From assembly GCF_022810765.1 (NCBI RefSeq), contig NZ_CP094494.1, forward strand, positions 2,418,001-2,482,000: a stretch of DNA of 64,000 nt, written 5' to 3'. The stretch comes from Winogradskyella sp. MH6 (GTDB lineage: Bacteria; Bacteroidota; Bacteroidia; Flavobacteriales; Flavobacteriaceae). Within the stretch, counting starts at the first letter, position 1. Each line of letters starts with the position of its first letter. The position numbers and the translations under genes were made by a program. This document shows positions 8,637-17,656 of the stretch, piece after piece. The notes beneath the pieces were generated by a model. The model was not told the DNA's origin and searched no databases. It saw only the letters and a list, made by a program, of their open reading frames with translations.

Positions 8637-9470
8637 ATGAAAATATATTCTTTTATAACAAAAGCTTTGCTTTTGTGCTTAACATATTGTTTGATAAGTT
8701 CTGGACAGAATTTTGATCGTTTAACGGTTGATTCTTCAACAACAATTACTAACAGTTTTAATCCTGATGTAGACTCTAATAGTGATGACCGTCCTAAAAT
8801 AAGACTCTTATTTACTTCGATTGGTATAATCAACAGAGAAATTTTATTAACAGTAGATGACAGATGTACTGATGGCTATGATTGGGGATTTGACGGTTAT
8901 TTAAACGATGTACAGGTAGATGACATGTCTTGGTTAATTGAGGATGATTTGTTTGTGATACAAGGCATTGGAGACATAGATGCAGAAGAAACAACGTTAC
9001 CTCTTAGTATTCAAAAGAGTGATGTTGGAGATGTGGTTATTGCAATTCAGGCTTTAGAGAATTTTCCAGATGATTTAGATATTATACTTCACGATACAGA
9101 GTTGGGTACACATTACGATTTAAGAAATGCTAATTATGAAGCTTCTCTACCAGCAGGTATTTATGAAGATCGTTTTGTGCTAGGTTTTCAAAATCCAAGC
9201 CAGTTGAGTGTTGATGATAATGAAGAAGAACAATTAGACTTTAACTATGCTACGAATAGGAATAAGTTGGTTGTTCTTAACCCAAGAAATACAACTTTTA
9301 AAAATATTGAAATTTATAATATTACAGGTAAGTCAGCATATAAGATTGAAGATGTACTAGATGGTTCTTATAACGAGTATAGTATTGATAATTTAACCGC
9401 TGGCATATATGTTGTAAGGTTACATTTAGAGGATAATAAAATCGTAACAAAGAAGATTATAGTTAAGTAA
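8637..9470 (+). CDS. Secreted protein with type IX secretion sorting domain
   Basis: The 277-residue protein has a signal peptide (residues 1 to about 23, ending LISSGQ) and a C-terminal type A sorting domain: VVLNPRNTTFKNIEIYNIT, then the strand AGIYVVRLHLE and the lysine-rich end TKKIIVK. It should be exported by Sec and then carried across the outer membrane by the type IX system. The central region (about 50-190) is rich in Asp and has no domain I recognise. It is transcribed alone, divergently from the propeller-NTF2 operon, and ends at the shared terminator at 9481. Confidence 0.82.
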   Translation: MKIYSFITKALLLCLTYCLISSGQNFDRLTVDSSTTITNSFNPDVDSNSDDRPKIRLLFTSIGIINREILLTVDDRCTDGYDWGFDGYLNDVQVDDMSWLIEDDLFVIQGIGDIDAEETTLPLSIQKSDVGDVVIAIQALENFPDDLDIILHDTELGTHYDLRNANYEASLPAGIYEDRFVLGFQNPSQLSVDDNEEEQLDFNYATNRNKLVVLNPRNTTFKNIEIYNITGKSAYKIEDVLDGSYNEYSIDNLTAGIYVVRLHLEDNKIVTKKIIVK

Positions 9471-9480
9471 ACTTCACAAA

Positions 9481-9512
9481 AAAAAGCCAATTCAAACGCG
9501 AATTGGCTTTTT
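9481..9512. terminator. Bidirectional rho-independent terminator
   Basis: Arms AAAAAGCCAATTC (9481-9493) and GAATTGGCTTTTT (9500-9512) pair perfectly around a 6-base loop. It has a U-tract in either direction and separates the convergent genes ending at 9470 (plus) and 9536 (minus). Confidence 0.9.
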
Positions 9513-9535
9513 TCATTCCTAACTTAAACTTAAAT

Positions 9536-11344
9536 CTAAAAGCAGTATTTGTTTTCTGCTTTTACTTTTTCGGCAATTTCGTTACGTAGATCAACAATGT
9601 CTGGATAATTTTGATACTTAGTAAAACGTTTTAATCCCATAAGCATCATACGTTGCTCATCTCCTTCAGCAAACGAAATAATACTTTCTTTTCCTTTATC
9701 TTCAATAATATTTACTGCATTGAATAAATATAATTTAGACATAGCAATTTGCACAGCCTGAGAGTCTTCGCCAAAGCGTTTTGCATTCTTTTCTGTTCTT
9801 AAAATAGTAGATTCTGCCATATATATTTCAATTAAAATATCAGCAGCTGCAACTAAAAGTTGTTGGTGTTTTTCCATGTCTGGACCAAACTTTTGAACAG
9901 CAGCTCCAGCAACCATTAAGAATACCTTTTTAAGCTTTGCAATCATTTCTTTTTCTTCAGAGAAAAGCTCTGAGTAATCTGGTGTATCAAATGAAGGTAT
10001 ACCCATTAGTTCTTCTTGTACCTTCATTGCAGGACCTAATAAATCCACATGACCTTTCATAGCTTTTTTAACTAACATACCAACAGAAAGCATTCTGTTA
10101 ATTTCGTTAGTGCCTTCATAGATTCGAGCAATACGAGCATCTCTCCAAGCAGCTTCCATTGGTGTTTCCTCAGAGAATCCCATACCTCCAAAAATTTGGA
10201 TACCTTCATCCGCACAGTTTTGTACATCTTCTGATACGGCTACTTTTAAAATAGAACATTCAATAGCATATTCTTCTACACCTTTTAGCTCAGCTTCTTG
10301 ATGAGAGTTTCCTGAAGCTTCACGAATTGCGATACGATCTTCAATATTTTTTGCAGCTCTGTAGGTTGCAGATTCACCAGCATAGGCATCGGTAGCCATT
10401 TTAGCCAATTTCATTTTTATAGCACCAAAATCTGCAATAGGGGTTTTAAACTGTTTACGCTCATTAGCATAGTTTACAGCAGTAGTTAAAATTTTTCTTT
10501 GAGAGTCTAAACAAGCAGCAGCTAATTTGATACGACCAACATTTAGAGCATTCATGGCGATTTTAAAGCCTTCACCACGACCAGCAAGCATATTTTCAAC
10601 AGGTACAACAGTGTCATTAAAGAAAACCTGACGTGTAGAACTTGCTCTAATTCCTAGTTTGTGCTCTTCTTCACCAAGTGTAACTCCGTTAGGGTTTTCT
10701 GGATCGTATTCTACAATAAATCCAGTGATGTTTTTATCGTCTTCTATACGAGCAAAAACAATCATTAAGCTACAAAAACCAGCATTAGAAATCCACATCT
10801 TCTGGCCATTAATTTTGTACGATTTACCATCAGCAGATAGCTCAGCAGTAGTTTTACCAGAGTTAGCATCAGAACCTGCACCAGGCTCTGTTAAACAGTA
10901 AGCTCCAAACCATTCTCCTGTGGCTAATTTAGGAACATACTTTTGTTTTTGTTCTTCGGTTCCGTAAAGCGTAATTGGCATAGTGCCAATACCAGTATGA
11001 GCACCAAAAGCAGTACTGAAAGATCCTGTTCCTGAAGAGATATAATCACAAGTAAGACATGTAGAAACAAATCCCATTCCTAATCCTCCATAAGCTTCAG
11101 GTACAGCAATACCTAAGAAACCAAGTTCACCTGCTTTGCGCATTACTTCTTCCGTAAGTGCATAGTCTTTAGCTTCAAATCTTGCTTTGTGAGCAATAAT
11201 TTCACGGTCATTAAATTCCATAACCGCTTCTTTCATCATTTGTTGTTCTTCTGAAAAATCTTCAGGTGTGAAGACATCTTCACAATTTGTTTCTTTTACT
11301 AAGAATTGACCTCCACGAAGGATATCTTTTTCTATTTCTGCCAT
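9536..11344 (-). CDS. fadE: Acyl-CoA dehydrogenase (long FadE type of the FadN-A-E set)
   Basis: This FAD enzyme makes the trans-2 double bond in acyl-CoA, the first step of beta-oxidation. I start it at the ATG at 11344 (MAEIEKDILRGGQFLV), 602 residues, since the 15 residues before it look untranslated. Visible family motifs are YCLTEPGAGSDANSG and KMWISNAGFCSLMIVFARIE (FAD/substrate loops), IFGGMGFSEETPMEAAWRDA, and IARIYEGTNEINRM, which holds the catalytic glutamate region. A C-terminal extension of about 170 residues beyond the ordinary 390-residue enzyme is shared with Bacillus FadE. It is the last gene of the marR-fadN-fadA-fadE operon; the 72-bp gap to fadA is the largest in the run. 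Confidence 0.93.
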   Translation of the reverse strand: MAEIEKDILRGGQFLVKETNCEDVFTPEDFSEEQQMMKEAVMEFNDREIIAHKARFEAKDYALTEEVMRKAGELGFLGIAVPEAYGGLGMGFVSTCLTCDYISSGTGSFSTAFGAHTGIGTMPITLYGTEEQKQKYVPKLATGEWFGAYCLTEPGAGSDANSGKTTAELSADGKSYKINGQKMWISNAGFCSLMIVFARIEDDKNITGFIVEYDPENPNGVTLGEEEHKLGIRASSTRQVFFNDTVVPVENMLAGRGEGFKIAMNALNVGRIKLAAACLDSQRKILTTAVNYANERKQFKTPIADFGAIKMKLAKMATDAYAGESATYRAAKNIEDRIAIREASGNSHQEAELKGVEEYAIECSILKVAVSEDVQNCADEGIQIFGGMGFSEETPMEAAWRDARIARIYEGTNEINRMLSVGMLVKKAMKGHVDLLGPAMKVQEELMGIPSFDTPDYSELFSEEKEMIAKLKKVFLMVAGAAVQKFGPDMEKHQQLLVAAADILIEIYMAESTILRTEKNAKRFGEDSQAVQIAMSKLYLFNAVNIIEDKGKESIISFAEGDEQRMMLMGLKRFTKYQNYPDIVDLRNEIAEKVKAENKYCF

Positions 11345-11416
11345 ATTTTTTATAGTTTTTAGTAATGAGTACTGAGAGTTTTTTCTCATTACTCAAATCT
11401 TAGATCTTAATTATAT

Positions 11417-12607
11417 TTAGTTTAAAAATTCAAAAATCCCAGCTGCCCCTTGGCCTGTGCCCACGCACATGGTTACCATTCCGTATTTGTTTTTCATGTC
11501 ACGCTTACGCATTTCATCAAATAACTGAACAGATAATTTAGCACCTGTACAACCAAGTGGATGACCTAGAGCAATTGCACCTCCATTGACATTTACAATA
11601 TCTTGGTTGAGGTCTAACTCTCGCATCACAGCTAAAGATTGTGATGCAAAAGCTTCGTTGAGCTCTATTAATTCAATATCTTTTTGAGATAAACCAGCTT
11701 GTTTTAACGCTTTTGGAATAGCAGCAACAGGACCAATACCCATAATTCTTGGTGGTACACCTGCTGCAGCGTAACTTACTAATCGTGCAATTGGCTCAAG
11801 ATTTAACTCTTTTACCATAGCTTCACTCATTACTAGTACAAATGCAGCGCCATCACTGGTTTGAGATGAGTTTCCAGCAGTGACTGAACCACCTTGTGCA
11901 AATACAGGTCTTAATTTTGCTAAAGCTTCTTTGCTAGTGCCTTTTCTTGGTCCTTCGTCTTTAGCAACGGTAAATTTGCGTGTTGCTTTTTTTCCGTTTT
12001 CGTCAACGTAAGTTTCTTCTACTTCAATAGGTACTATTTGATCTTGAAATCTGTTTTCATCAAGAGCCTTTAAAGCTTTCATATGTGAGTGGTAAGCAAA
12101 CTCATCTTGATCTTCTCTAGAGACGTTATATTTGTTTGCAACAGCTTCTGCTGTGTTACCCATTCCCCAATAATAATCTTCGTGACCAGCATTTACGATA
12201 TCGTAGTTTAATTCTGGCTTAAAACCTGTCATAGGAACTGAGCTCATGCTTTCTGCACCACCAGCAATAATACATTCTGCCATACCAGCTTGAATTTTGG
12301 CAACTGCCATAGCAATGGTCTCTAATCCTGAAGAACAAAATCTGTTAACCGTTACACCTGGTACATCTACTGTGTTTAAGCCGATTAGAGAAATTATACG
12401 TGCCATGTTAAGACCTTGAGAGCCTTCAGGCATTGCATTACCAACAATAACATCATCTATACGGTTGACATCAAAATCTGGTAACTTACCCATCATATAC
12501 TGAATGGTTTCAGCAGCAAGTTCATCGGCTCTTTTAAATCTAAAACCGCCTTTTTTGGATTTGCCAACTGCAGTTCTATATCCTTTTACTATATATACTT
12601 GTTTCAT
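11417..12607 (-). CDS. fadA: Acetyl-CoA C-acyltransferase (3-ketoacyl-CoA thiolase)
   Basis: Thiolase of 396 residues that cleaves 3-ketoacyl-CoA with CoA, the last step of the beta-oxidation cycle. The nucleophilic Cys91 is in [15 protein letters not shown]; the other active-site signatures are [13 protein letters not shown] (His-loop variant NEAFA), [16 protein letters not shown] and the C-terminal [14 protein letters not shown], which holds the second Cys. Full family length and intact. It starts 4 bp after the stop of the bifunctional fadN gene, so translation is probably coupled and the two proteins may form a complex, as in FadBA. Confidence 0.96.
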   Translation of the reverse strand: MKQVYIVKGYRTAVGKSKKGGFRFKRADELAAETIQYMMGKLPDFDVNRIDDVIVGNAMPEGSQGLNMARIISLIGLNTVDVPGVTVNRFCSSGLETIAMAVAKIQAGMAECIIAGGAESMSSVPMTGFKPELNYDIVNAGHEDYYWGMGNTAEAVANKYNVSREDQDEFAYHSHMKALKALDENRFQDQIVPIEVEETYVDENGKKATRKFTVAKDEGPRKGTSKEALAKLRPVFAQGGSVTAGNSSQTSDGAAFVLVMSEAMVKELNLEPIARLVSYAAAGVPPRIMGIGPVAAIPKALKQAGLSQKDIELIELNEAFASQSLAVMRELDLNQDIVNVNGGAIALGHPLGCTGAKLSVQLFDEMRKRDMKNKYGMVTMCVGTGQGAAGIFEFLN

Positions 12608-12611
12608 TTTT

Positions 12612-15020
12612 TTAATTTCTTAAAGGTTTACCTGTTTTTAGCATGTGCTGAATTCTTTCTAGAGTTTTTCTTTCAGTACATAGCGAAAGGAATGCTTCAC
12701 GCTCTAAGTCTAGTAAGTACTGCTCTGAAACTAGGGTTGGTTCTGATAAATCACCACCAGCCATTACGTAAGCTAGTTTATTTGCGATTTTTTGGTCGTG
12801 CTCACTGATGTAGTGACTTGCTTCCATAGAATCTGTTCCTACTAAGAACATTCCTAAAGCTTGCTTACCTAGAACCTTAATGTCTTTGCGTTTTACAGGT
12901 TGCGTGTAACCAGCATCTGCTAACATTCTGGCATGTGCTTTTGCGGTTGCAATCTGACGATCTTTGTTAACTACTACAACATCTTTTCCTTTTTGAAGAA
13001 TACCTAAATCAAATGCTTCGTAAGCAGATGTTGCTACTTTAGCCATTCCGATAGTTAAGAAATACTCCTGTAAAACGTTAAGCTCTACATCTCCTTTGTG
13101 GAACATATCTTGCGCTCTTAAAGCCATTTCTTTAGAGCCTCCACCACCAGGAATAACACCAACACCAAACTCTACTAAACCAATGTAAGTTTCTGCAGCA
13201 GCTACAACTTTGTCTGCATGCATTGATAGCTCACAACCACCTCCTAGAGACATACCATGAGGTGCAGCAATTGTAGGAATGGAAGAATAACGCATACGCA
13301 TCATTGTGTCTTGGAAGTATTTGATAGCCATATTAAGCTCATCATATTCTTGTTCAGCTGCCATCATAAAAATCATTCCGATGTTAGCACCAACTGAGAA
13401 ATTAGCTCCTTGGTTACCTATTACTAAACCATCAAAATCTTTTTCAGCTAAATCCACAGCTTTGTTTAGTCCAGCTAAAACATCACCGCCAATAGTATTC
13501 ATTTTAGATTGGAATTCACAATTAAGGATACCATCTCCAAGATCTTCTATAACCACACCAGAGTTTTTAAAAACTTCGTTAGATTTTCTGATATTGTCTA
13601 GTATGATAAAACTATCCTGACCAGGAATTTTTTGTTGTGTTTTTGAAGGAATATCGTAAGCATAAGAAGCTCCGTCTTTTACGGTGTAGAAAGATGTGCT
13701 ACCAGATGCTAACATCTCGTTAACCCAAGCATTTGGCTCTAGACCTTCTGCTTTCATCATTTCAATACCAGCTTCCACACCAATAGCATCCCAAATTTGG
13801 AAAGGACCATGTTCCCAACCAAATCCAGCTTTCATGGCATCATCAATCTTATATAAATCGTCTGTAATTTCTGGAATACGATTAGATACGTAGGCAAATA
13901 GAGCGGCAAAGCTTTTTCTGTAGAATTCACCAGCTTTGTCTTTTCCTTTTACTAATACTTTAAAACGATCTACAACTTTATCAATTGTTTTTGTCAATTC
14001 TAAAGTCGCGAACTTAGCACGTTTATTTTCTCTATATTCTAAAGTGTTAAGATCTAAGGATAAAATTTCCTTTTTACCGTCTTTTGAAACGGACTTTTTA
14101 TAAAACCCTTGACCTGTTTTGCTTCCTAACCATTTATTTTCCATCATGGTATTGATGAAGTCTGGTAAAGCAAAAAGTTCATGACGTTCATCGTCAGGAC
14201 AGTTCTCTCTAATTCCATTGGCAACGTGAACCAAAGTGTCTAAACCAACAACATCTACAGTTCTAAATGTTGCAGACTTTGGACGACCTATAACTGGACC
14301 AGATAATTTATCTACTTCTTCAATAGTTAAGTCTAAATCTTTTACAGTATGAAAAAGACTCATTATACTGAAGATTCCTATTCTATTTCCAATAAAAGCA
14401 GGTGTATCCTTAGCTACTACAGATGTCTTACCTAAAAATTGTTCTCCGTAGCCATTTAAAAATTCTAGAACAGAAGCATCTGTCTTAGGACCAGGAATAA
14501 TTTCAAATAACTTTAAGTAACGTGCCGGATTAAAAAAGTGTGTTCCGCAGAAGTGTTTTTGAAAATCTTCACTTCGACCTTCGCTCATAAATTTAATCGG
14601 AATCCCTGAAGTGTTTGAAGTTATTAAAGTACCAGGCGTTCTATATTTCTCAAGCTTTTCAAAAACTTGTTTTTTAATATCTAAACGCTCAACTACAACC
14701 TCCATAATCCAATCTACATCTGCAACTTTAGCAATATCATCTTCTAAGTTACCTGTAGTGATGCGATTTTTAAATGTAGGATGATAGAGAGGTGCAGGCT
14801 TGGATTTTATTGAAGCCATAAGTGCATCATTAACCAAGCGATTACGGACAACTTTATCTTCTAAAGTAAGACCTTTTGCTTTTTCTATATCATTAGGTTC
14901 TCTAGGAACGATGTCTAGTAATAAGACATCGACACCAATATTAGCAAAATGGCAAGCAATACCACTTCCCATAATACCAGAACCAATGATGGCAATTTTC
15001 TTTATTCTTCGTTTGCTCAT
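12612..15020 (-). CDS. fadN: 3-hydroxyacyl-CoA dehydrogenase / enoyl-CoA hydratase, FadN type
   Basis: This 802-residue bifunctional enzyme performs the middle two steps of beta-oxidation. The dehydrogenase is N-terminal: the NAD fold reads IAIIGSGIMGSGIACHFAN (about 9-27), followed by FCGTHFFNPARYLKLFEII. The crotonase domain is C-terminal: FSVGANIG (oxyanion hole region), GMSLGGGCELSMHAD and YIGLVEFGVGVIPGGGGS, with both acidic residues present. This order is the reverse of FadB/FadJ and defines the FadN class of Bacillus. Its ATG overlaps the marR stop by 4 bp (ATGA), tying its translation to the regulator. Confidence 0.94.
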   Translation of the reverse strand: MSKRRIKKIAIIGSGIMGSGIACHFANIGVDVLLLDIVPREPNDIEKAKGLTLEDKVVRNRLVNDALMASIKSKPAPLYHPTFKNRITTGNLEDDIAKVADVDWIMEVVVERLDIKKQVFEKLEKYRTPGTLITSNTSGIPIKFMSEGRSEDFQKHFCGTHFFNPARYLKLFEIIPGPKTDASVLEFLNGYGEQFLGKTSVVAKDTPAFIGNRIGIFSIMSLFHTVKDLDLTIEEVDKLSGPVIGRPKSATFRTVDVVGLDTLVHVANGIRENCPDDERHELFALPDFINTMMENKWLGSKTGQGFYKKSVSKDGKKEILSLDLNTLEYRENKRAKFATLELTKTIDKVVDRFKVLVKGKDKAGEFYRKSFAALFAYVSNRIPEITDDLYKIDDAMKAGFGWEHGPFQIWDAIGVEAGIEMMKAEGLEPNAWVNEMLASGSTSFYTVKDGASYAYDIPSKTQQKIPGQDSFIILDNIRKSNEVFKNSGVVIEDLGDGILNCEFQSKMNTIGGDVLAGLNKAVDLAEKDFDGLVIGNQGANFSVGANIGMIFMMAAEQEYDELNMAIKYFQDTMMRMRYSSIPTIAAPHGMSLGGGCELSMHADKVVAAAETYIGLVEFGVGVIPGGGGSKEMALRAQDMFHKGDVELNVLQEYFLTIGMAKVATSAYEAFDLGILQKGKDVVVVNKDRQIATAKAHARMLADAGYTQPVKRKDIKVLGKQALGMFLVGTDSMEASHYISEHDQKIANKLAYVMAGGDLSEPTLVSEQYLLDLEREAFLSLCTERKTLERIQHMLKTGKPLRN

Positions 15021-15475
15021 TGTTTTAATGTGTGTTCTTTTTGATTGTATATTTTTTTATTAGAAATCATGTTATTGATAAGCTCTGCTACTTCGTAGAA
15101 ATGTTCTAGCTTTTCAGGACTTATATTAGATTTTATAGCTTCATTAAAGGTCAATACACGTTCTCTAGAGTAGGCTCTTTTTTCTCTTCCAAATTCTGTT
15201 AAGTGAATAAGAACTCCACGACCATCTTCTGGATTAGGCTTGCGTTCTATTAAACCTTTTTCTTCCATGGTTTTGAGAGTGCGTGATAGACTCGTCGCTT
15301 CCATACCCATTTTTGGACCCAGTGAAGTAGAAGGTGTGCCTTTTTCTGGGTCGATGCTAAGCAATGCAAAACCAGTAGCCATAGTTGTATCAAACTTTAA
15401 GGCTTCTTCGTTATACATTTTATTGACTGCTAACCATGTGGTTCTCAGTACGTAATCTATTGTTTTGTCCTTCAT
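15017..15475 (-). CDS. MarR family regulator of the beta-oxidation operon
   Basis: The 152-residue protein has the MarR winged-helix layout: an N-terminal dimer helix (DYVLRTTWLAVNKMYNEEA), the recognition region MGMEATSLSRTLKTMEEKGL and the wing IERKPNPEDGRGVLIHLTEFG. It is first in the operon and overlaps fadN by 4 bp. Twin copies of TATGCACGCATA lie 37-76 bp upstream of its start, straddling the promoter, so I infer autoregulated repression lifted by an acyl-CoA or fatty acid, as is known for other fatty-acid MarR/TetR repressors. The ligand itself is a guess. Confidence 0.9.
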   Translation of the reverse strand: MKDKTIDYVLRTTWLAVNKMYNEEALKFDTTMATGFALLSIDPEKGTPSTSLGPKMGMEATSLSRTLKTMEEKGLIERKPNPEDGRGVLIHLTEFGREKRAYSRERVLTFNEAIKSNISPEKLEHFYEVAELINNMISNKKIYNQKEHTLKQ

Positions 15476-15492
15476 TTTAAATTAGTTAGATT

Positions 15493-15500
15493 CAAATATA
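15493..15500 (-). promoter_or_regulatory. Bacteroidota -7 element for marR-fadN-fadA-fadE
   Basis: On the minus strand this reads TATATTTG, a perfect TAnnTTTG. It lies 18 bp before the marR ATG. No TTG is present at the usual -33 distance; instead operator copy 1 (15512-15523) covers that region, fitting repression by blocking polymerase. Confidence 0.6.
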
Positions 15501-15511
15501 ATAAAAAATAC

Positions 15512-15551
15512 TATGCACGCATAATAAATTATTAAAAATTATGCACGCATA
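15512..15551. promoter_or_regulatory. Twin MarR-type operator
   Basis: TATGCACGCATA occurs twice, at 15512-15523 and 15540-15551, 28 bp from centre to centre. Each copy is a near-palindrome (TATGC-AC-GCATA), and the surrounding bases ACTA...TAGT extend the symmetry over the pair. It sits between the end of fadD and marR, covering the -33 region of the marR promoter. The cognate protein is inferred from adjacency. Confidence 0.8.
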
Positions 15552-15585
15552 GTATTTTGAGTCTTAACTAATAAAAGACTATATA

Positions 15586-17358
15586 TTAAGGTCTATAGAT
15601 TTTTTCATATAAAGCATCGTATTTTTCTCTTATAATACTGCGCTTCATTTTCATAGTAGGAGTAAGGTGGCCATCATCAATGCTCCAAGCTTCAGGAGTT
15701 AACTCGAAACGTTTTATTTGTTCCCATTTTCCGAAATGTTTATTGTACTTGTCTACTTCTTTTTGAATACGATTTATTACGACTTCAGAAGTAGCAATTT
15801 CTTTTTCAGATTTACCAATTTTAAGATTTTTATGATCAATCCAATCTCTGATAAAATCAAAGTTAGGTTGAATGATAGCTCCTGGCATTTTTTCACCTTC
15901 ACCCACAACCATAATTTGTTCTATAAACAAGGATTGTTTTAAATCGTTTTCTAAAAGTGTAGGTATAATGTATTTTCCACCAGAAGTTTTAAACATCTCT
16001 TTTTTGCGACCAGTGATTTTTAAGAAGCCATCATTATCAATAATACCTTTGTCGCCTGTATGAAAATAATCGCCAGTCATTACAGAATCCGTTTTTTCTG
16101 GGTCTTTGTAATAACCCAACATAACATTTGGTCCTTTGATTAAGATTTCACCGTCTTCTGCGATTTTAACTTCTACATTATCAATTGGCTTACCTACAGT
16201 ACCTACTTTATAATGTTTATCTCTATACATGCCAACACCGACAACAGGAGATGTCTCCGTTAAACCATAGCCTTCCATGACTTGCATTTTTGCAGCTCCA
16301 AAAATTCTAGACAAGCGTGGTTGAAGTGCTGCACTACCAGAAACCATTGTGCGTAATTCTCCTCCTAAGGCTTCGCGCCATTTGCTAAATATTAGTTTGT
16401 TAGCAATACTTAATTTGAATTCATACCAAGGACCATTGGCTTTGTAAGGCTCCCATTTTTCGCCTAACTCTACAGCCCAATAGAATAACTTTTGTTTAAT
16501 ACCAGAGAGTTCATCTGCTTTTAACATGATTTTATCAAATACTTTTTCAAGTAGTCTCGGGACAACACTCATTAGGTGAGGCTTAATTTCTTTAGCATTG
16601 TCTCCAATTTTGTCTAAACCTTCAGCAAAATATACACTTGCACCTACATACTGATAAAGGTAAATTAGCATGCGCTCAAAAATATGGCAGATAGGTAGAA
16701 AGCTTAATATTCTGGTTTCTCCATTAATATTAGGAAGACGTTTTGAAGAATCAAGAGCATTACTGGTAATATTCTTGTGAGATAACATAACACCTTTTGG
16801 TTTTCCTGTGGTTCCTGAGGTATAAATTATTGTAGCTAAGTCTTCAGGTTTTACAGCATCTTTTCTTGCTTCTACTTCTGGTTGGTTGCTATTATCTTTA
16901 CCAAGCTCAAATAGCTCTGAATAATGTTTGCAACCATCAATATGATTAAAAGAGTAAACTTCTTTTAATTTTGTTTTAGACTGAACTTTTCTAACCTTTT
17001 CAAGGACTTCTTCGTCAGAAACAAAGCAATAAATAGATTCGCTATGGTTTAGAACATACTCATAGTCTTCGGCTGAAATGGTTGGATAAATAGGAATATT
17101 TTGAGCACCAGTTTGAAGTACACCGATATCCATAATATTCCATTCTGTTCTATTAGTTGAAGAGATAACGGCAATTTTATCATCTTTTTGTACACCTAGT
17201 CTTAAAAGAGCTCGGCTTACGGAGTTGGCTTTATCGATATACTCTTGCGTAGACATTGGTGTCCATTCTCCGTTATATTTTGTAACCAAGGCTTTAGCAT
17301 TTGGTTTATGCTTTAGTTGATAGTAAGGAAAATCAAAAAGGCGTGTAACGTCTGTCAT
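15586..17358 (-). CDS. fadD: Long-chain fatty acid-CoA ligase (AMP-forming)
   Basis: The 590-residue enzyme activates fatty acids with ATP and CoA, feeding the beta-oxidation genes downstream. The adenylation motifs are TIIYTSGTTGKPKGVMLSHK (P-loop), VMEGYGLTETSPVVGV and FHTGDKGIIDNDGFLKITGR, followed by the GGKYI hinge and a C-terminal lid. It resembles the FadD15/long-chain AMP-binding subgroup, not E. coli FadD. It is upstream of marR on the same strand; the 110-bp gap holds the operator, so readthrough and the local promoter may both serve the lower genes. Its own start (ATG at 17358) is about 130 bp beyond the purL terminator. Confidence 0.93.
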   Translation of the reverse strand: MTDVTRLFDFPYYQLKHKPNAKALVTKYNGEWTPMSTQEYIDKANSVSRALLRLGVQKDDKIAVISSTNRTEWNIMDIGVLQTGAQNIPIYPTISAEDYEYVLNHSESIYCFVSDEEVLEKVRKVQSKTKLKEVYSFNHIDGCKHYSELFELGKDNSNQPEVEARKDAVKPEDLATIIYTSGTTGKPKGVMLSHKNITSNALDSSKRLPNINGETRILSFLPICHIFERMLIYLYQYVGASVYFAEGLDKIGDNAKEIKPHLMSVVPRLLEKVFDKIMLKADELSGIKQKLFYWAVELGEKWEPYKANGPWYEFKLSIANKLIFSKWREALGGELRTMVSGSAALQPRLSRIFGAAKMQVMEGYGLTETSPVVGVGMYRDKHYKVGTVGKPIDNVEVKIAEDGEILIKGPNVMLGYYKDPEKTDSVMTGDYFHTGDKGIIDNDGFLKITGRKKEMFKTSGGKYIIPTLLENDLKQSLFIEQIMVVGEGEKMPGAIIQPNFDFIRDWIDHKNLKIGKSEKEIATSEVVINRIQKEVDKYNKHFGKWEQIKRFELTPEAWSIDDGHLTPTMKMKRSIIREKYDALYEKIYRP

Positions 17359-17490
17359 AATCTAAGAATCAGCAAAAAATATTAGGGGTTTTTACTAAAA
17401 TAACAAATATAGGGTTAATTATTTTGGAGTATAAAAATAAAATTCTCTTTTATTATTCTAATGAGTTTTAGTTCATATAAATTGAAATTA

Positions 17491-17522
17491 AAAAAGGGCT
17501 TCATATTTAAGAAGCCCTCTTC
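17491..17522 (-). terminator. Rho-independent terminator downstream of purL
   Basis: GGGCTTC (17496-17502) pairs with GAAGCCC (17511-17517) around an 8-base loop, and on the minus strand it is followed by a run of U. It lies about 140 bp after the purL stop. The rest of the 298-bp gap 17359-17656 holds no ORF or RNA gene that I recognise; a lone TATATTTG on the minus strand at 17619-17626 has no matching -33. Confidence 0.8.
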
Positions 17523-17656
17523 ATTATGATACTTTCCACCCTAACTACTAACAAAATTTAAGTGATAACCCTAAGTGATTAAATAATATCGTTAGTAAAA
17601 AAGTACCATTTATAACCACAAATATAATAAATACTCTTTTTCTAAGTTGCTTATAG

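Noticed and set aside
8627..8833. Minus-strand frame of 68 codons opposite the type IX cargo gene
   Set aside because: It is antisense to the signal peptide of a well-supported gene, and its composition shows no domain.
13306..13620. Plus-strand frame of 104 codons inside fadN
   Set aside because: Shadow frame opposite a conserved enzyme; serine and isoleucine-rich without motifs.
17359..17656. Possible small RNA between purL and fadD
   Set aside because: A lone TATATTTG and a terminator are present, but no -33 element; the terminator is explained by purL.
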